Source: JAWWPG01 sp963820035 (lineage in GTDB: Bacteria > Actinomycetota > Actinomycetes > Propionibacteriales > Nocardioidaceae). Taken from it: a stretch of DNA of 64,000 bases. Shown here one piece after another: positions 16,743 through 25,195 of the stretch. The stretch is taken from NCBI GenBank assembly GCA_963820035.1, contig CAWFYK010000009.1, positions 434,001 to 498,000 on the forward strand, written 5' to 3'. The position numbers and the translations under genes were made by a program. Positions within the stretch are counted from its first letter, which is position 1, and every line of letters starts with the position of its first letter. Under the pieces are notes generated by a model that saw only the letters and a list, made by a program, of their open reading frames with translations, made no database searches and was not told the origin of the DNA.

Positions 16743-17542
16743 CCACCGGGCGGCTGCTCGTCGGGCTCGGCGCACTCGTCTTTCTCGTCGCGACTGCCTG
16801 CGCCGACTCCGGTCCGCTCGCGGCCCGGCCGGTTTCGACGCCGCCACCGGCACGGCCGACGGCGCAGCCGCCGCGCTCGACATCCGCGGGAGCGACGCAG
16901 CAGGAACCCACCGATCGTGGGATGAGACCGACCACGGCGGGTCCGCCCATGTCACCCCGGCCCCGGCAGAGCACCCCCACGTCACCATCACCATCACCGT
17001 CACCATCACCGTCACCACCCACGGCGACCTTTCCGGAGCCCGGCCCCGGGATGCCGGCTGCGAGCGACTACTACACCGGCGACCGGCGGCTCTACCGGTC
17101 TCCTTGGTACGCCGGGGAGCACCGGGTGATGATGGGATTCGGTTGCACGCGGGCGCCGTACTACGTCTCCGACCGACGCTGCCCCGGCGGTGAGGGATCA
17201 CATCACGGCATCGACATCGCGATGCCGTGCGGCACCGCCGTCTTCTCCGCGCTTGCCGGCATCGTCCTCGACGCGTCAGCGACCGGGACCCTCGGCCCCG
17301 CCTACGGCACTCATGCGTTCCTCATCCGGGATCGCCGGCTCGGGGTCGACGTGGTGCTCGGCCATGCGGAGAGGCTGCTGGTGCCCAGCGGCACGACGGT
17401 CCAGCCCGGCCGTCGGGTGGCGCTGTCCGGCCACGACGGGGCTCCCGATGGCTGCCACCTGCACGTCGAGGTGCGACCCGTCGGCGCGGCGTACACCTCG
17501 GCCGTCAACCCGCGGAGCTACCTGCGGCTGATCGCCCCCTAG
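16739..17542 (+). CDS. M23 metallopeptidase lipoprotein
   Basis: Predicted 267 residues. A short hydrophobic signal ends in the lipobox V-A-T-A-C (Cys about residue 21), so it should be lipid-anchored outside the membrane. A Pro/Ser/Thr linker of about 70 residues with a run of Ser-Pro dipeptides (16980-17020) precedes the LytM/M23 domain: H-H-G-I-D-I-A-M-P-C-G (H-x-x-x-D) and C-H-L-H-V-E-V (H-x-H), the zinc ligands. These enzymes cut peptidoglycan cross-bridges or are regulators. GTG start overlaps nfo by 4 bp. Confidence 0.88.
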   Translation: MTTGRLLVGLGALVFLVATACADSGPLAARPVSTPPPARPTAQPPRSTSAGATQQEPTDRGMRPTTAGPPMSPRPRQSTPTSPSPSPSPSPSPPTATFPEPGPGMPAASDYYTGDRRLYRSPWYAGEHRVMMGFGCTRAPYYVSDRRCPGGEGSHHGIDIAMPCGTAVFSALAGIVLDASATGTLGPAYGTHAFLIRDRRLGVDVVLGHAERLLVPSGTTVQPGRRVALSGHDGAPDGCHLHVEVRPVGAAYTSAVNPRSYLRLIAP

Positions 17543-17554
17543 GATCGCATCATC

Positions 17555-18328
17555 ATGGGCTCGGGCGCGCTCTTCATCGCAGTCTTCCTCGCGTGTCTCG
17601 TCGAGGCGGTCGAGGCGGCGACGATCGTCCTCGCGGTCGGGACGACGCGCGACTGGCGATCGGCGGGCCTCGGGGTTCTCTCGGCCCTCGCCGTGCTCGC
17701 CGTCGTCATCGCGGCTCTCGGTCCCGCGCTCGAGCTGGTCCCGCTCCAGAGTCTGCGGCTGGTCGTGGGTGGCCTGCTGCTGATCTTCGGGCTGCAGTGG
17801 TTGCGCAAGTCGATCCTGCGGGCGAGCGGCTTCAAGGCCCTGCACGACGAGGAGCAGATCTTCGAGACGGAGGTCGCCGCCGCCCGTCGGGCACCGGCGC
17901 AGGCCCGGGGCGGGGTCAGCGACTGGTACGCGTTCACGCTGTCCTTCAAAGGCGTGTTGCTGGAGGGGCTCGAGGTGGCGTTCATCGTCCTCACGTTCGG
18001 CACCAACCAGCATGACGTGCCACTCGCATCGCTGGCCGCCGCCGCCGCCGTCGCGGTGGTGGCCACGGCGGCCTACGCCGTGCGTGCGCCCCTCGCCCGA
18101 GTCCCCGAGAACTCCCTCAAGCTGGTCGTCGGCGTGATGCTGACCTCGTTCGGGACGTTCTGGGGAGCCGAGGGCGCCGGTGCCGACTGGCCCGGCGGCG
18201 ACGCGTCACTGCTCGCTCTGGTGCCTGCGGTGGCTGTCTTCGCCATCGGCCTCATCCTGCTGCTGCGACGGCGTGGCCGTTCGACCAGCGATCGACCGCG
18301 TCGGCTCACCCCCGCAGGGTCGTCGTGA
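17555..18328 (+). CDS. Multipass membrane protein with repeated E-x-x-E motif (COG4280-like)
   Basis: Predicted 257 residues with about seven membrane helices. Two related motifs lie in hydrophobic helices: C-L-V-E-A-V-E-A-A-T-I-V-L-A-V-G near residue 13 and L-L-E-G-L-E-V-A-F-I-V-L-T-F-G near residue 135. The pattern recalls the R-E-G-L-E motif of FTR1-type iron permeases and the acidic motifs of cation transporters, so metal transport is possible but unproven. It overlaps the next small membrane protein by one base (stop TGA 18326-18328, ATG 18328). Confidence 0.65.
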   Translation: MGSGALFIAVFLACLVEAVEAATIVLAVGTTRDWRSAGLGVLSALAVLAVVIAALGPALELVPLQSLRLVVGGLLLIFGLQWLRKSILRASGFKALHDEEQIFETEVAAARRAPAQARGGVSDWYAFTLSFKGVLLEGLEVAFIVLTFGTNQHDVPLASLAAAAAVAVVATAAYAVRAPLARVPENSLKLVVGVMLTSFGTFWGAEGAGADWPGGDASLLALVPAVAVFAIGLILLLRRRGRSTSDRPRRLTPAGSS

Positions 18329-18528
18329 TGGCGAGGATCCGGGCGTTCGCCGCCTTCTGGTACGACTTCGTCGTCGGCGACGACTGGCGAGTGGCTGCCG
18401 GCGTGGTGGCCGCGCTGGCCGCGACTGCCGTCGTCAGCCGGTCGACGACGCCATCCTGGTGGATCGTGCCGGTAGCGGTCGTCGTGCTGCTGCCCTACAG
18501 CCTGTGGCGGGTGGTCCGCCGCGGATGA
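18328..18528 (+). CDS. Small membrane protein, probable partner of the preceding gene
   Basis: Predicted 66 residues. An N-terminal amphipathic segment R-A-F-A-A-F-W-Y-D-F-V-V-G-D-D-W-R is followed by two membrane helices separated by S-R-S-T-T-P-S-W-W and a basic tail R-V-V-R-R-G. The ATG overlaps the last base of the previous stop, so co-translation is likely. I do not know a characterised homologue; a small subunit of the upstream transporter-like protein is an inference from context. Confidence 0.6.
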   Translation: MARIRAFAAFWYDFVVGDDWRVAAGVVAALAATAVVSRSTTPSWWIVPVAVVVLLPYSLWRVVRRG

Positions 18529-18539
18529 GCGCCGAACCG

Positions 18540-18674
18540 GGCCCGACCCGATCGGCGTGGCAACCCCTCCGTGTCACGCCGACCGGGTCGGGCCGGCCGG
18601 GATCCGATACGACGGGCAGGTCCCTGACTGCCCGCCGTATCGACGCCTCCCGCTTCCGGTCGGAAGCGGGAGGC
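18540..18674. repeat. Three consecutive long hairpins in the gap before femX
   Basis: Hairpin 1: 18540-18559 with 18575-18594, 20-base arms, one mismatch. Hairpin 2: 18605-18619 with 18628-18642, 15-base arms, one mismatch. Hairpin 3: GCCTCCCGCTTCC (18645-18657) with its exact 13-base complement (18662-18674) and a 4-base loop. None has a T-tract. They occupy most of the 310-bp gap between the small membrane protein and the femX-like gene; the rest holds only a candidate -10 element. Confidence 0.8.
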
Positions 18675-18824
18675 ATCCCAGAGCACGCCCAGCGGCTCGA
18701 GTACTGATAGATACGAGGCTGCCGGCTCATTGGTTCGGTTGGCAGGTCTCGATCCGGCAACGAACCCGGGCCGACCGGCCCACCAGACCCCTCCGCGGCG
18801 CCGATTCGGCGCTGCCTGGTCCGG

Positions 18825-18839
18825 TAGCGTTGCCGAGCG
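18825..18839 (+). promoter_or_regulatory. Candidate -10 element for a leaderless femX transcript
   Basis: TAGCGT (18825-18830) matches TANNNT and ends 8 bases before the GTG start at 18839, the spacing expected of a leaderless transcript. No clear -35 is visible. Confidence 0.35.
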
Positions 18840-19954
18840 TGACCCCGATCGCCGTCCGCACCATCACCTCGGCCGAGCACCTGGCGTTCCTCGACAAGCA
18901 GCCGAGCGCCAGCTTCCTGCAGACTCCCGCCTGGGGCGAGGTCAAGAGCGAATGGCGCAGCGAGTCCGTCGGCTGGTTCCGGGATGAGGACCTGGTCGGG
19001 GTCGGCCTGGTGCTCCACCGCCGGCTGCCCCGGTTGGCGAAGACGTTGGCCTACCTGCCCGAAGGCCCGGTCATCGACTGGGACGATCCCGAACTTCCGG
19101 CCATGCTCGCCGCCATGAGCGCGCACCTCCGGGACGAGGGCGCCTTCGGCATCCGGATGGGCCCCCCGGTCACGACGCGCACCTGGACCTCCGACACGGT
19201 GAAGAAGGCGATCGCCGACGACTCGTGCCGACGACTCGGCGACGTTCCGGCGGACACGTCGGCCGATCTCGGTCGCCGGGTCGCCGCCATCCTGCGCGCC
19301 GCCGGCTGGCAGCTGCAGACCGGCGATGCCGGTTTCGCCGCCGGCCAGCCGCGCTACGTCTTCCAGCTACCGCTCGCGAACCGGGACGAGGCCGACCTGC
19401 TGGCGGGCATGAACCAGCTCTGGCGACGGAACATCAAGAAGGCCGCGAAGTCGGGAGTCGAGGTGACCGTCGGGTCCGCGGCCGACCTGCCCGCCTTCCA
19501 CCGGCTCTATGCCGAGACGGCGGCGCGCGACCACTTCACACCGCGACCACTCGGCTACTTCCAGCAGATGTTCACGGTCATGCAGGCCGAGTCCGCTGAT
19601 CGGATCCGGCTCTACCTTGCCCGGCACGACGATGATCTGGTCGCCGCGACCGTCTGGGTGCGCGTCGGGCGGCACACCTGGTACTCCTACGGCGCGTCCT
19701 CGACCTCCAAGCGCGAGATGCGCGGCTCCAACGCCGTCCAGTGGCAGATGATCCGCGACGCGCTCGAAGCCGGCGCCGACGTCTACGACCTGCGCGGTAT
19801 CACCGACACGCTCGCGGCCGACGACCCGCACATCGGTCTCATCCAGTTCAAGGTGGGCACGGGCGGGCAGGCCGTCGAGTACGTCGGAGAATGGGACCTC
19901 CCGCTCAACCGCCTTCTCTACAAGGCTTTCGACGTCTACATGAGTCGGCGCTAG
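18839..19954 (+). CDS. FemX/FemAB-like peptidoglycan bridge aminoacyltransferase
   Basis: Predicted 371 residues from GTG 18839 (V-T-P-I-A-V-R-T-I); the frame remains open upstream to 18557, but that DNA consists of hairpins. Two GNAT-like lobes fit the FemABX family: S-F-L-Q-T-P-A-W-G-E-V-K-S-E in lobe 1, and M-N-Q-L-W-R-R-N-I-K-K-A-A-K-S-G-V-E-V plus Y-S-Y-G-A-S-S in lobe 2. FemX enzymes use aminoacyl-tRNA to add the first bridge amino acid to lipid II. The next gene encodes a racemase-like PLP protein 6 bases downstream, so the pair probably forms an operon. Confidence 0.88.
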   Translation: MTPIAVRTITSAEHLAFLDKQPSASFLQTPAWGEVKSEWRSESVGWFRDEDLVGVGLVLHRRLPRLAKTLAYLPEGPVIDWDDPELPAMLAAMSAHLRDEGAFGIRMGPPVTTRTWTSDTVKKAIADDSCRRLGDVPADTSADLGRRVAAILRAAGWQLQTGDAGFAAGQPRYVFQLPLANRDEADLLAGMNQLWRRNIKKAAKSGVEVTVGSAADLPAFHRLYAETAARDHFTPRPLGYFQQMFTVMQAESADRIRLYLARHDDDLVAATVWVRVGRHTWYSYGASSTSKREMRGSNAVQWQMIRDALEAGADVYDLRGITDTLAADDPHIGLIQFKVGTGGQAVEYVGEWDLPLNRLLYKAFDVYMSRR

Positions 19955-19960
19955 GACGAG

Positions 19961-20977
19961 ATGAGCCTCGACCTCCATATCGACGGTCCGCGCTGGCGAC
20001 GCCACCTACGAGCGACCGCGGCTGCCAACCCCGGAATCATCCCGGTGGTGAAAGGCAACGGCTACGGTCTCGGCCTGGCCGGGCTGGCCCGGCGTACCCA
20101 ATGGCTCGGATGCGACGCGATCGCGGTCGGCACCTACCGCGAGGTCGCTGACGTCCGGCAGCGTTTCGACGGCGACATCCTCGTGCTCGAGCCCTGGCGA
20201 CCCTTCTCCACCGACCTGACCGATGACCCGCGGCTCATCCACACGGTGGGCCGGGCAGTCGACCTGAAGGCGATCGGGGCGCAACCGGGGACCCAGCGGG
20301 TGGTCCTGGAGGGTCTCACCACGATGCGGCGCCACGGTTTCACGGTCGCGGGGCTGGTGGAGGCATCACAGCGGGCCCGCGGCGTCACCGTCGAGGGCCA
20401 TGCGCTGCATCTTCCGCTCGGGGGCGGCCACGTCGACGAGATCGAGCGATGGCTGGCGGCCGCCCCGGCTGCTCGCTGGTACGTCTCGCACGTGAGTCAT
20501 CACGAGCTCGCCGCCCTGGCTCGGTCCCACCCCGACCGGGAGTTCCGACCCCGCATCGGGACGTCGCTGTGGCTCGGCGACCGGGACTCCCTGGCAGCCC
20601 GGGCGACGGTACTAGACGCCCACGCGGTCGAGCGGGGCGACCGGGTCGGCTACCGCCAGCACCGGATCGCGAAGGGTGGCACGCTTCTCGTGGTGGCGGG
20701 GGGCACCTCCCATGGCATCGGGCTCGAGGGGCCGGGATCAGCCTCGTCCCCGCGAGCGCGGGCCCGTTCGCTCGCCAAGGGCGGGCTCGACGCGGCCGGC
20801 CGATCCCTGTCGCCGTTCGTCGTGGCGGGCAGGCAGCGCTGGTTCGTCGAGCCGCCTCACATGCAGGTCAGCATGATCTTCGTGCCGAAGCAAGTCCCCG
20901 CACCCGAGGTGGGCGACCAGCTCGACGTCCAGGTCCGCTTCACCACCACGACCTTCGACCGGGTGCACCTGACCTGA
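19961..20977 (+). CDS. Alanine racemase-like PLP-barrel protein
   Basis: Predicted 338 residues. The PLP-attaching segment V-V-K-G-N-G-Y-G-L-G (Lys about residue 30) opens an alanine-racemase N-terminal TIM barrel, and R-I-G-T-S-L-W-L-G occupies the phosphate-binding side. The C-terminal part shows V-G-Y-R and H-G-I-G but departs from canonical Alr, so the standard second catalytic Tyr is uncertain. It follows the FemX-like ligase by 6 bases, which suggests supply or editing of a bridge or stem amino acid. It is unlikely to be the main alanine racemase. Confidence 0.75.
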   Translation: MSLDLHIDGPRWRRHLRATAAANPGIIPVVKGNGYGLGLAGLARRTQWLGCDAIAVGTYREVADVRQRFDGDILVLEPWRPFSTDLTDDPRLIHTVGRAVDLKAIGAQPGTQRVVLEGLTTMRRHGFTVAGLVEASQRARGVTVEGHALHLPLGGGHVDEIERWLAAAPAARWYVSHVSHHELAALARSHPDREFRPRIGTSLWLGDRDSLAARATVLDAHAVERGDRVGYRQHRIAKGGTLLVVAGGTSHGIGLEGPGSASSPRARARSLAKGGLDAAGRSLSPFVVAGRQRWFVEPPHMQVSMIFVPKQVPAPEVGDQLDVQVRFTTTTFDRVHLT

Positions 20978-21012
20978 TCGGCGCCCCTCCCCCAAGGCCA
21001 CGCTCCGAGCGG

Positions 21013-21276
21013 CTACTTGCCGCGGATCGCGTTACCGGTGTAGAGCGAGACGCCGACGGCGGCAAGCGCGACTTGGAGGATGAGCTGGATCCAGTCGACT
21101 CCCGGTGTGTTGCTGACCCCGAGAATGCCCGCGATGGCGGAGCCGATGAGGGCGGCGACCACGCCGATGGCGAAGGTAGAGAAGAGGCCCATGTCCTGCC
21201 TGCCCCGGACCACGAGCCGGCCGAGGGCACCGATGATGAGCCCGACGATGATGGCACTGATGATGGCGGAAATCAT
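21013..21276 (-). CDS. GlsB/YeaQ/YmgE-family stress membrane protein
   Basis: Predicted 87 residues with three membrane helices: I-S-A-I-I-S-A-I-I-V-G-L-I-I-G-A-L-G-R, G-L-F-S-T-F-A-I-G-V-V-A-A-L-I-G, and a C-terminal segment ending in G-N-A-I-R-G-K. The Gly-rich pattern G-x-x-x-G-x-L-G-R matches the transglycosylase-associated/GlsB family, small envelope-stress proteins of unclear mechanism. AAGGAG lies 10 bases upstream of ATG 21276, which overlaps the stop of the mannosyltransferase-like gene (ATGA). Confidence 0.85.
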   Translation of the reverse strand: MISAIISAIIVGLIIGALGRLVVRGRQDMGLFSTFAIGVVAALIGSAIAGILGVSNTPGVDWIQLILQVALAAVGVSLYTGNAIRGK

Positions 21277-22892
21277 GGTGTGACTGCTCCTTGTGAGGTC
21301 GACGCTTCGCCCCGTACGTCTCCATGCTCCCCCGGCGGCCCAAACTGGTCGTGGAACGCCACGCCGTCGAGCGGCTCCGAGTCGATGCCGTCGTCGAGTA
21401 CGCCGCCCAGCGGGTCGTCGGAGAGTCCGTCGGCGCGGACCGGGTCGTGCCAAGGGAGCAGGATGTCGCGGACCACCAGGACCATCAAGAAGATCTGGCC
21501 GGCCAACCGGACCACGATGGCGACCGAGTAGACCCAGTCGCAGCCGCTCGACGAGATGAAGAAGCTCGACATCCGGCACTGACCGGGGCTGACGAAGAAG
21601 TTCGCGATGTGCATCCAGATGGCGAAGAAGTAGAACAGCTCACAGGCTTGCCAGATGAGCAGGTCGCGCCAGCGGGGCCGCGCGAGGGCCGCGAGCGGGA
21701 GCAACCAGAGGACATACTGCGGCGAGTAGACCTTGTTGACCAACAGGAACGCCGCGACCACGAGGAACATCAGCTGGACCAGCCGCGGCTTCCGGGGAGC
21801 CAGCAACCCCAGCAGGGCGATGAGCACGCAAGCGCCGCCGAAGAGCACCCACGTCACGACGTTGATCTGGTGCGCCGTCGCCACGTGACCGGCCATCGAC
21901 GCCAGCAGCCAGACGGACCCGAAGTCTGGCCCGCGATCGGCGTTGAAATGCCAGAACCAGAGGAACTCGGTCGGGGACCACAGATAGACCGGCAGGTCGA
22001 TCGCCAGCCAGGTGACGAGTGCCGCGGCACACGTCCTCGTCCAGGCGTCCAGCTTCCGCTGGCGCAGACAGAGCACGAAGAGCGGACCGAGGAGGAACAG
22101 CGGGAACAGCTTCGTGGCGACCCCGAGCCCGATGAAGATGCCCGCCCAGACGGTCCGGCGTGTCGACCACGCCCACAGGGCACCCGCGACGCAGCCCACC
22201 GCGAGCATGTCCCAGTTGATGAAGGCCGCGAGCGCGACCATGGGCGAAGCCGCGACGAACATGGCGTCCCAGGGTCTTCGACGCTGCGCCTTCACCAACG
22301 CCACCAGGGCGAGCACGAAGACGAGGAAGAACCCGACGGCGTTGACGCTCCAGAAGACGGCGGAGTCGTGCTGCACTCCCAGGACCTGACCCACCTGCGA
22401 GTTAGGGATGCGGCTGACGTCCGGCGCATCGCCCAGCTGACGGGTCAGCCATCCGGTCGCCCCCATCCAAAGGCCCGTGAGGACCGGGTACTCCACGGTG
22501 AGGTCGTCGGCCTGCTGAGGCGTCGTAGGCTGCTTCGCAGGCGGCAGGTCCCCGGTCGGGGTGTAGGGAAAGATCCCCTCGGCCAGCCCGCGCGAGACGT
22601 AGAGGAACGGCAGGTCCGTGTAGCACAGATGGGAGAACGGCAGCGGCGAGGCGTCCTCACTCCATGAGGTGACGACACACGGGGACTTCTGCAGGACGCC
22701 CAGACCGAAGACGACGGTCGCGACCGCGAGGACCACGCGGAGCGGCACCCACCAGCTGAACCCGGTGCGGGCGTGCCGACCCAGCGGTCCCGACACCGCC
22801 GGACTGGCAGCTCGGGCGAGCGGGTCGTCGAGGGTGGGTGCGACGACGTCATCCGTCGTACGGACCGGCACCGGGAACACCACGCGGACCAT
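21273..22892 (-). CDS. GT87-like polyprenol-phosphate glycosyltransferase, multipass membrane protein
   Basis: Predicted 539 residues with about ten or more membrane helices. It starts with a polar cytoplasmic segment, then W-V-P-L-R-V-V-L-A-V-A. A soluble loop with C-Y-T-D-L-P-F-L-Y-V-S-R-G-L follows the first helix, as in GT-C/GT87 (DUF2029) mannosyltransferases that use polyprenyl-phosphate-mannose for lipoglycan assembly. Gene order next to a bifunctional penicillin-binding protein and ino1 matches the mycobacterial origin region. The acceptor is unknown. It overlaps the GlsB-like gene by 4 bp. Confidence 0.75.
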   Translation of the reverse strand: MVRVVFPVPVRTTDDVVAPTLDDPLARAASPAVSGPLGRHARTGFSWWVPLRVVLAVATVVFGLGVLQKSPCVVTSWSEDASPLPFSHLCYTDLPFLYVSRGLAEGIFPYTPTGDLPPAKQPTTPQQADDLTVEYPVLTGLWMGATGWLTRQLGDAPDVSRIPNSQVGQVLGVQHDSAVFWSVNAVGFFLVFVLALVALVKAQRRRPWDAMFVAASPMVALAAFINWDMLAVGCVAGALWAWSTRRTVWAGIFIGLGVATKLFPLFLLGPLFVLCLRQRKLDAWTRTCAAALVTWLAIDLPVYLWSPTEFLWFWHFNADRGPDFGSVWLLASMAGHVATAHQINVVTWVLFGGACVLIALLGLLAPRKPRLVQLMFLVVAAFLLVNKVYSPQYVLWLLPLAALARPRWRDLLIWQACELFYFFAIWMHIANFFVSPGQCRMSSFFISSSGCDWVYSVAIVVRLAGQIFLMVLVVRDILLPWHDPVRADGLSDDPLGGVLDDGIDSEPLDGVAFHDQFGPPGEHGDVRGEASTSQGAVTP

Positions 22893-22969
22893 GGTGCCTT
22901 ACGGCTGCCGAGATCCGGTCAGCCCGGTCCGACCACCGGGTCTGCGGCTCTGCGACGGTTAGCTGACCG

Positions 22970-25195
22970 CTACGGCGACCCGCGGCCGCCGCCACCGCCA
23001 TGCGACGGCTTGGTGTGCGTGGGTGTCGTCGGCGTCGTCGGGGTGGTCGGCTTGGTGGGGGTGGTCGGGGTCGTCGGCTTGGTGGGGGTGGTCGGCGTTG
23101 TCGGAGTGGTCGGGGTGGTCGGGGTGGTCGGCGTCGTGGGGGTGGTGGGAGTCGTCGGCGTCGTCGACTTGGTGGGAGTCGTCGGCGTCGTCGGCGGGAT
23201 GTACGTCGGAGTGGACGGGCTGGTGATCTGGCCCGGCAACCGGAACGGGACCACCTTGGTGCCGTGGAGGGCCGCCGACATGTAGGCGGTCCACGTCTCC
23301 GTCGGGTAGTCGGCACCGAAGTAGGTGTCGAGGTAGCCGTCGAGGGGGTCGTTGCCATCGCCGCGCGTGAAGGCGACGGCCGTGGACAGCTGAGGGGTGT
23401 AACCCACGAACCAGGACGACGAGACGTGCTCCGGACAGGTGGAACAGCTCGCGGCGGTGGCGGTTCCGGTCTTGCCGGCCGCGGGACGCTGCAGCGCCAG
23501 GGCGCGCTGACCCGTCCCGGACTGGATCACGGACTGGAGCGCGGAGGTCACATTGCCGGCTACCGCCGGACCGAATGCGGTGGTAGGCCTGGTCCGGTGC
23601 TCGTAGCGCGGTCCACCTGAGTCGCTCACGGACTGGATGACGTAGGGGTCGGCATGCTGACCGTCGGCCGCGAACGTCGCGTAGGAGTCGGCCATCGCCA
23701 ACGGCGACACGGACGCGATGCCCAGGGCGACGTTGTCATAGGGCTCGAGTCCGGGGGTGTTCGTCGGGATGCCGGCGGCTTCTGCCGCGGCGATGATGCG
23801 TTCCGGACCGTTGTGCATCTCGGTGGTCAGATCGACGAAGGCGGTGTTGACGGACTGCTCGGTGGCGTAGCGGAGCGAGATCGTGCCATAGCTCAGCCCG
23901 TTGACGATACCGGCTGCTTCGCCCTCGTTGTGCACCTGGCTGCCGTCGGGCAGCGTAAACGGAGAGTTGCCGTTGAGCGGGCTGTCGAGCGTGAAGCCGT
24001 CACCCAGGCCGGCCGCCAAAGCGAACGCCTTGAAGGTCGACCCCGGCTGCACGAGGCTGGTGGCCCAGTTCTGCTGGCTGGTCACGTAGTTGCGGCCGCC
24101 GATGATCGCCCGGACGGCGCCCGTCCCGGGCTCAACGCTCGCCAGCCCGACATGCAGCTCAAGCTTGCCCTTCGGGCGAATGTCCGCGACGGCCTTCTGG
24201 GCGGCCAGCATGTCGTGGTAGTTGAACGTAGTGACGATCCTGAGCCCGCCACCGTAGATCTGCTGCGGGGTGAACCCGTCGGCCTCCAGGGCCTGCTGCA
24301 CCATCGTCAACAGGTAGCCGCGCTGACCGCCGTACTCGTCACGCGTCGCGGGGTTGGGGATCGCGGGAAGCCGCAGGCCGTATTTCGCCGCGTCAGCGTG
24401 GCTGAGGTTGCCCATCTGCTCCATGCCGTTCAGCACATAGCGATAGCGCGCGAACAGCGGGGCGATGTTGGACTTCGACACCGCCGGGTCGAGGTTGCTC
24501 GGGGAGTTGAGGACAGCGGCCAGCACCGCGCTCTGGGGCACCGTGAGCTGGGTGGCGGGCTCCTGGAAGTAGGCCTGCGCCGCTGCGTCGACGCCATAGG
24601 CGCCGCGGCCGAAGTAGACCGTGTTGAGGTAGCCCTCGAGGATCTGCTGCTTGCTGAGCTCCTGGTCGATCTTGACCGAGATGAACGCCTCCTTGATCTT
24701 GCGGGACCAGGTGCGCTCCTGCGACAGGTAGAGCAGCTTGACGTACTGCTGGGTGATGGTCGAGGCGCCTTGCGTCGTGCCGTTGGACGTGAGGTTGCTC
24801 CATGCCGCGCGCACGATGCCTTTGGGGTCGAGACCGGGATCAGTCCAGAACGTCCGGTTCTCCGCCGAGACCACGGCGTTCTGCATGGAGACCGGGATCT
24901 CCGAGAGCGGGATGCTGTGTCGGTTCTGGACGGCGAAGGTACCGATGACGTGGTGACCGTCGTCGTAGTAGACGGTCGACGTCTGGGACTCGAAGTCGGC
25001 GTTCGCACTGGGGATCGAGATGGTCTTGTAGACGATGTAGATCCCCAGGATGCCGACGACGAAGAGCACTCCGAAGGTGATCGAGCCCCACTTGAGGATC
25101 TTCCCGGCGACGAAGTTGGCGCGATCCCAACCGGTGGTGTCGCGAAGCTTGATCTTGCCCTTCTTGCCGCTGCCCTGGCCCTTGTCAGGCTTCAT
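22970..25195 (-). CDS. ponA: Bifunctional penicillin-binding protein (glycosyltransferase/transpeptidase)
   Basis: Predicted 741 residues. A basic cytoplasmic N-terminus and one membrane helix (about 33-57) lead to a GT51 domain with catalytic Glu in S-A-E-N-R-T-F-W (about residue 109), then a transpeptidase domain with S-T-F-K (about 386), S-V-N (about 445) and K-T-G-T (about 573). The last 65 or so residues are a Thr-Pro-Thr repeat rod and a His/Gly tip, likely spanning the cell wall. It polymerises and cross-links peptidoglycan. The DUF5318 gene ends exactly at its start. Confidence 0.95.
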   Translation of the reverse strand: MKPDKGQGSGKKGKIKLRDTTGWDRANFVAGKILKWGSITFGVLFVVGILGIYIVYKTISIPSANADFESQTSTVYYDDGHHVIGTFAVQNRHSIPLSEIPVSMQNAVVSAENRTFWTDPGLDPKGIVRAAWSNLTSNGTTQGASTITQQYVKLLYLSQERTWSRKIKEAFISVKIDQELSKQQILEGYLNTVYFGRGAYGVDAAAQAYFQEPATQLTVPQSAVLAAVLNSPSNLDPAVSKSNIAPLFARYRYVLNGMEQMGNLSHADAAKYGLRLPAIPNPATRDEYGGQRGYLLTMVQQALEADGFTPQQIYGGGLRIVTTFNYHDMLAAQKAVADIRPKGKLELHVGLASVEPGTGAVRAIIGGRNYVTSQQNWATSLVQPGSTFKAFALAAGLGDGFTLDSPLNGNSPFTLPDGSQVHNEGEAAGIVNGLSYGTISLRYATEQSVNTAFVDLTTEMHNGPERIIAAAEAAGIPTNTPGLEPYDNVALGIASVSPLAMADSYATFAADGQHADPYVIQSVSDSGGPRYEHRTRPTTAFGPAVAGNVTSALQSVIQSGTGQRALALQRPAAGKTGTATAASCSTCPEHVSSSWFVGYTPQLSTAVAFTRGDGNDPLDGYLDTYFGADYPTETWTAYMSAALHGTKVVPFRLPGQITSPSTPTYIPPTTPTTPTKSTTPTTPTTPTTPTTPTTPTTPTTPTTPTKPTTPTTPTKPTTPTTPTTPTHTKPSHGGGGGRGSP

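Noticed and set aside
16739..17020. His-repeat-like CACCATCACC tract as a separate element
   Set aside because: It is in frame with the lipoprotein and encodes a Ser-Pro linker between lipobox and peptidase domain.
22970..23200. Minisatellite or recombination hotspot unrelated to coding
   Set aside because: The tract is in frame and encodes the Thr-Pro rod of the penicillin-binding protein, so coding explains it; length variability remains open.
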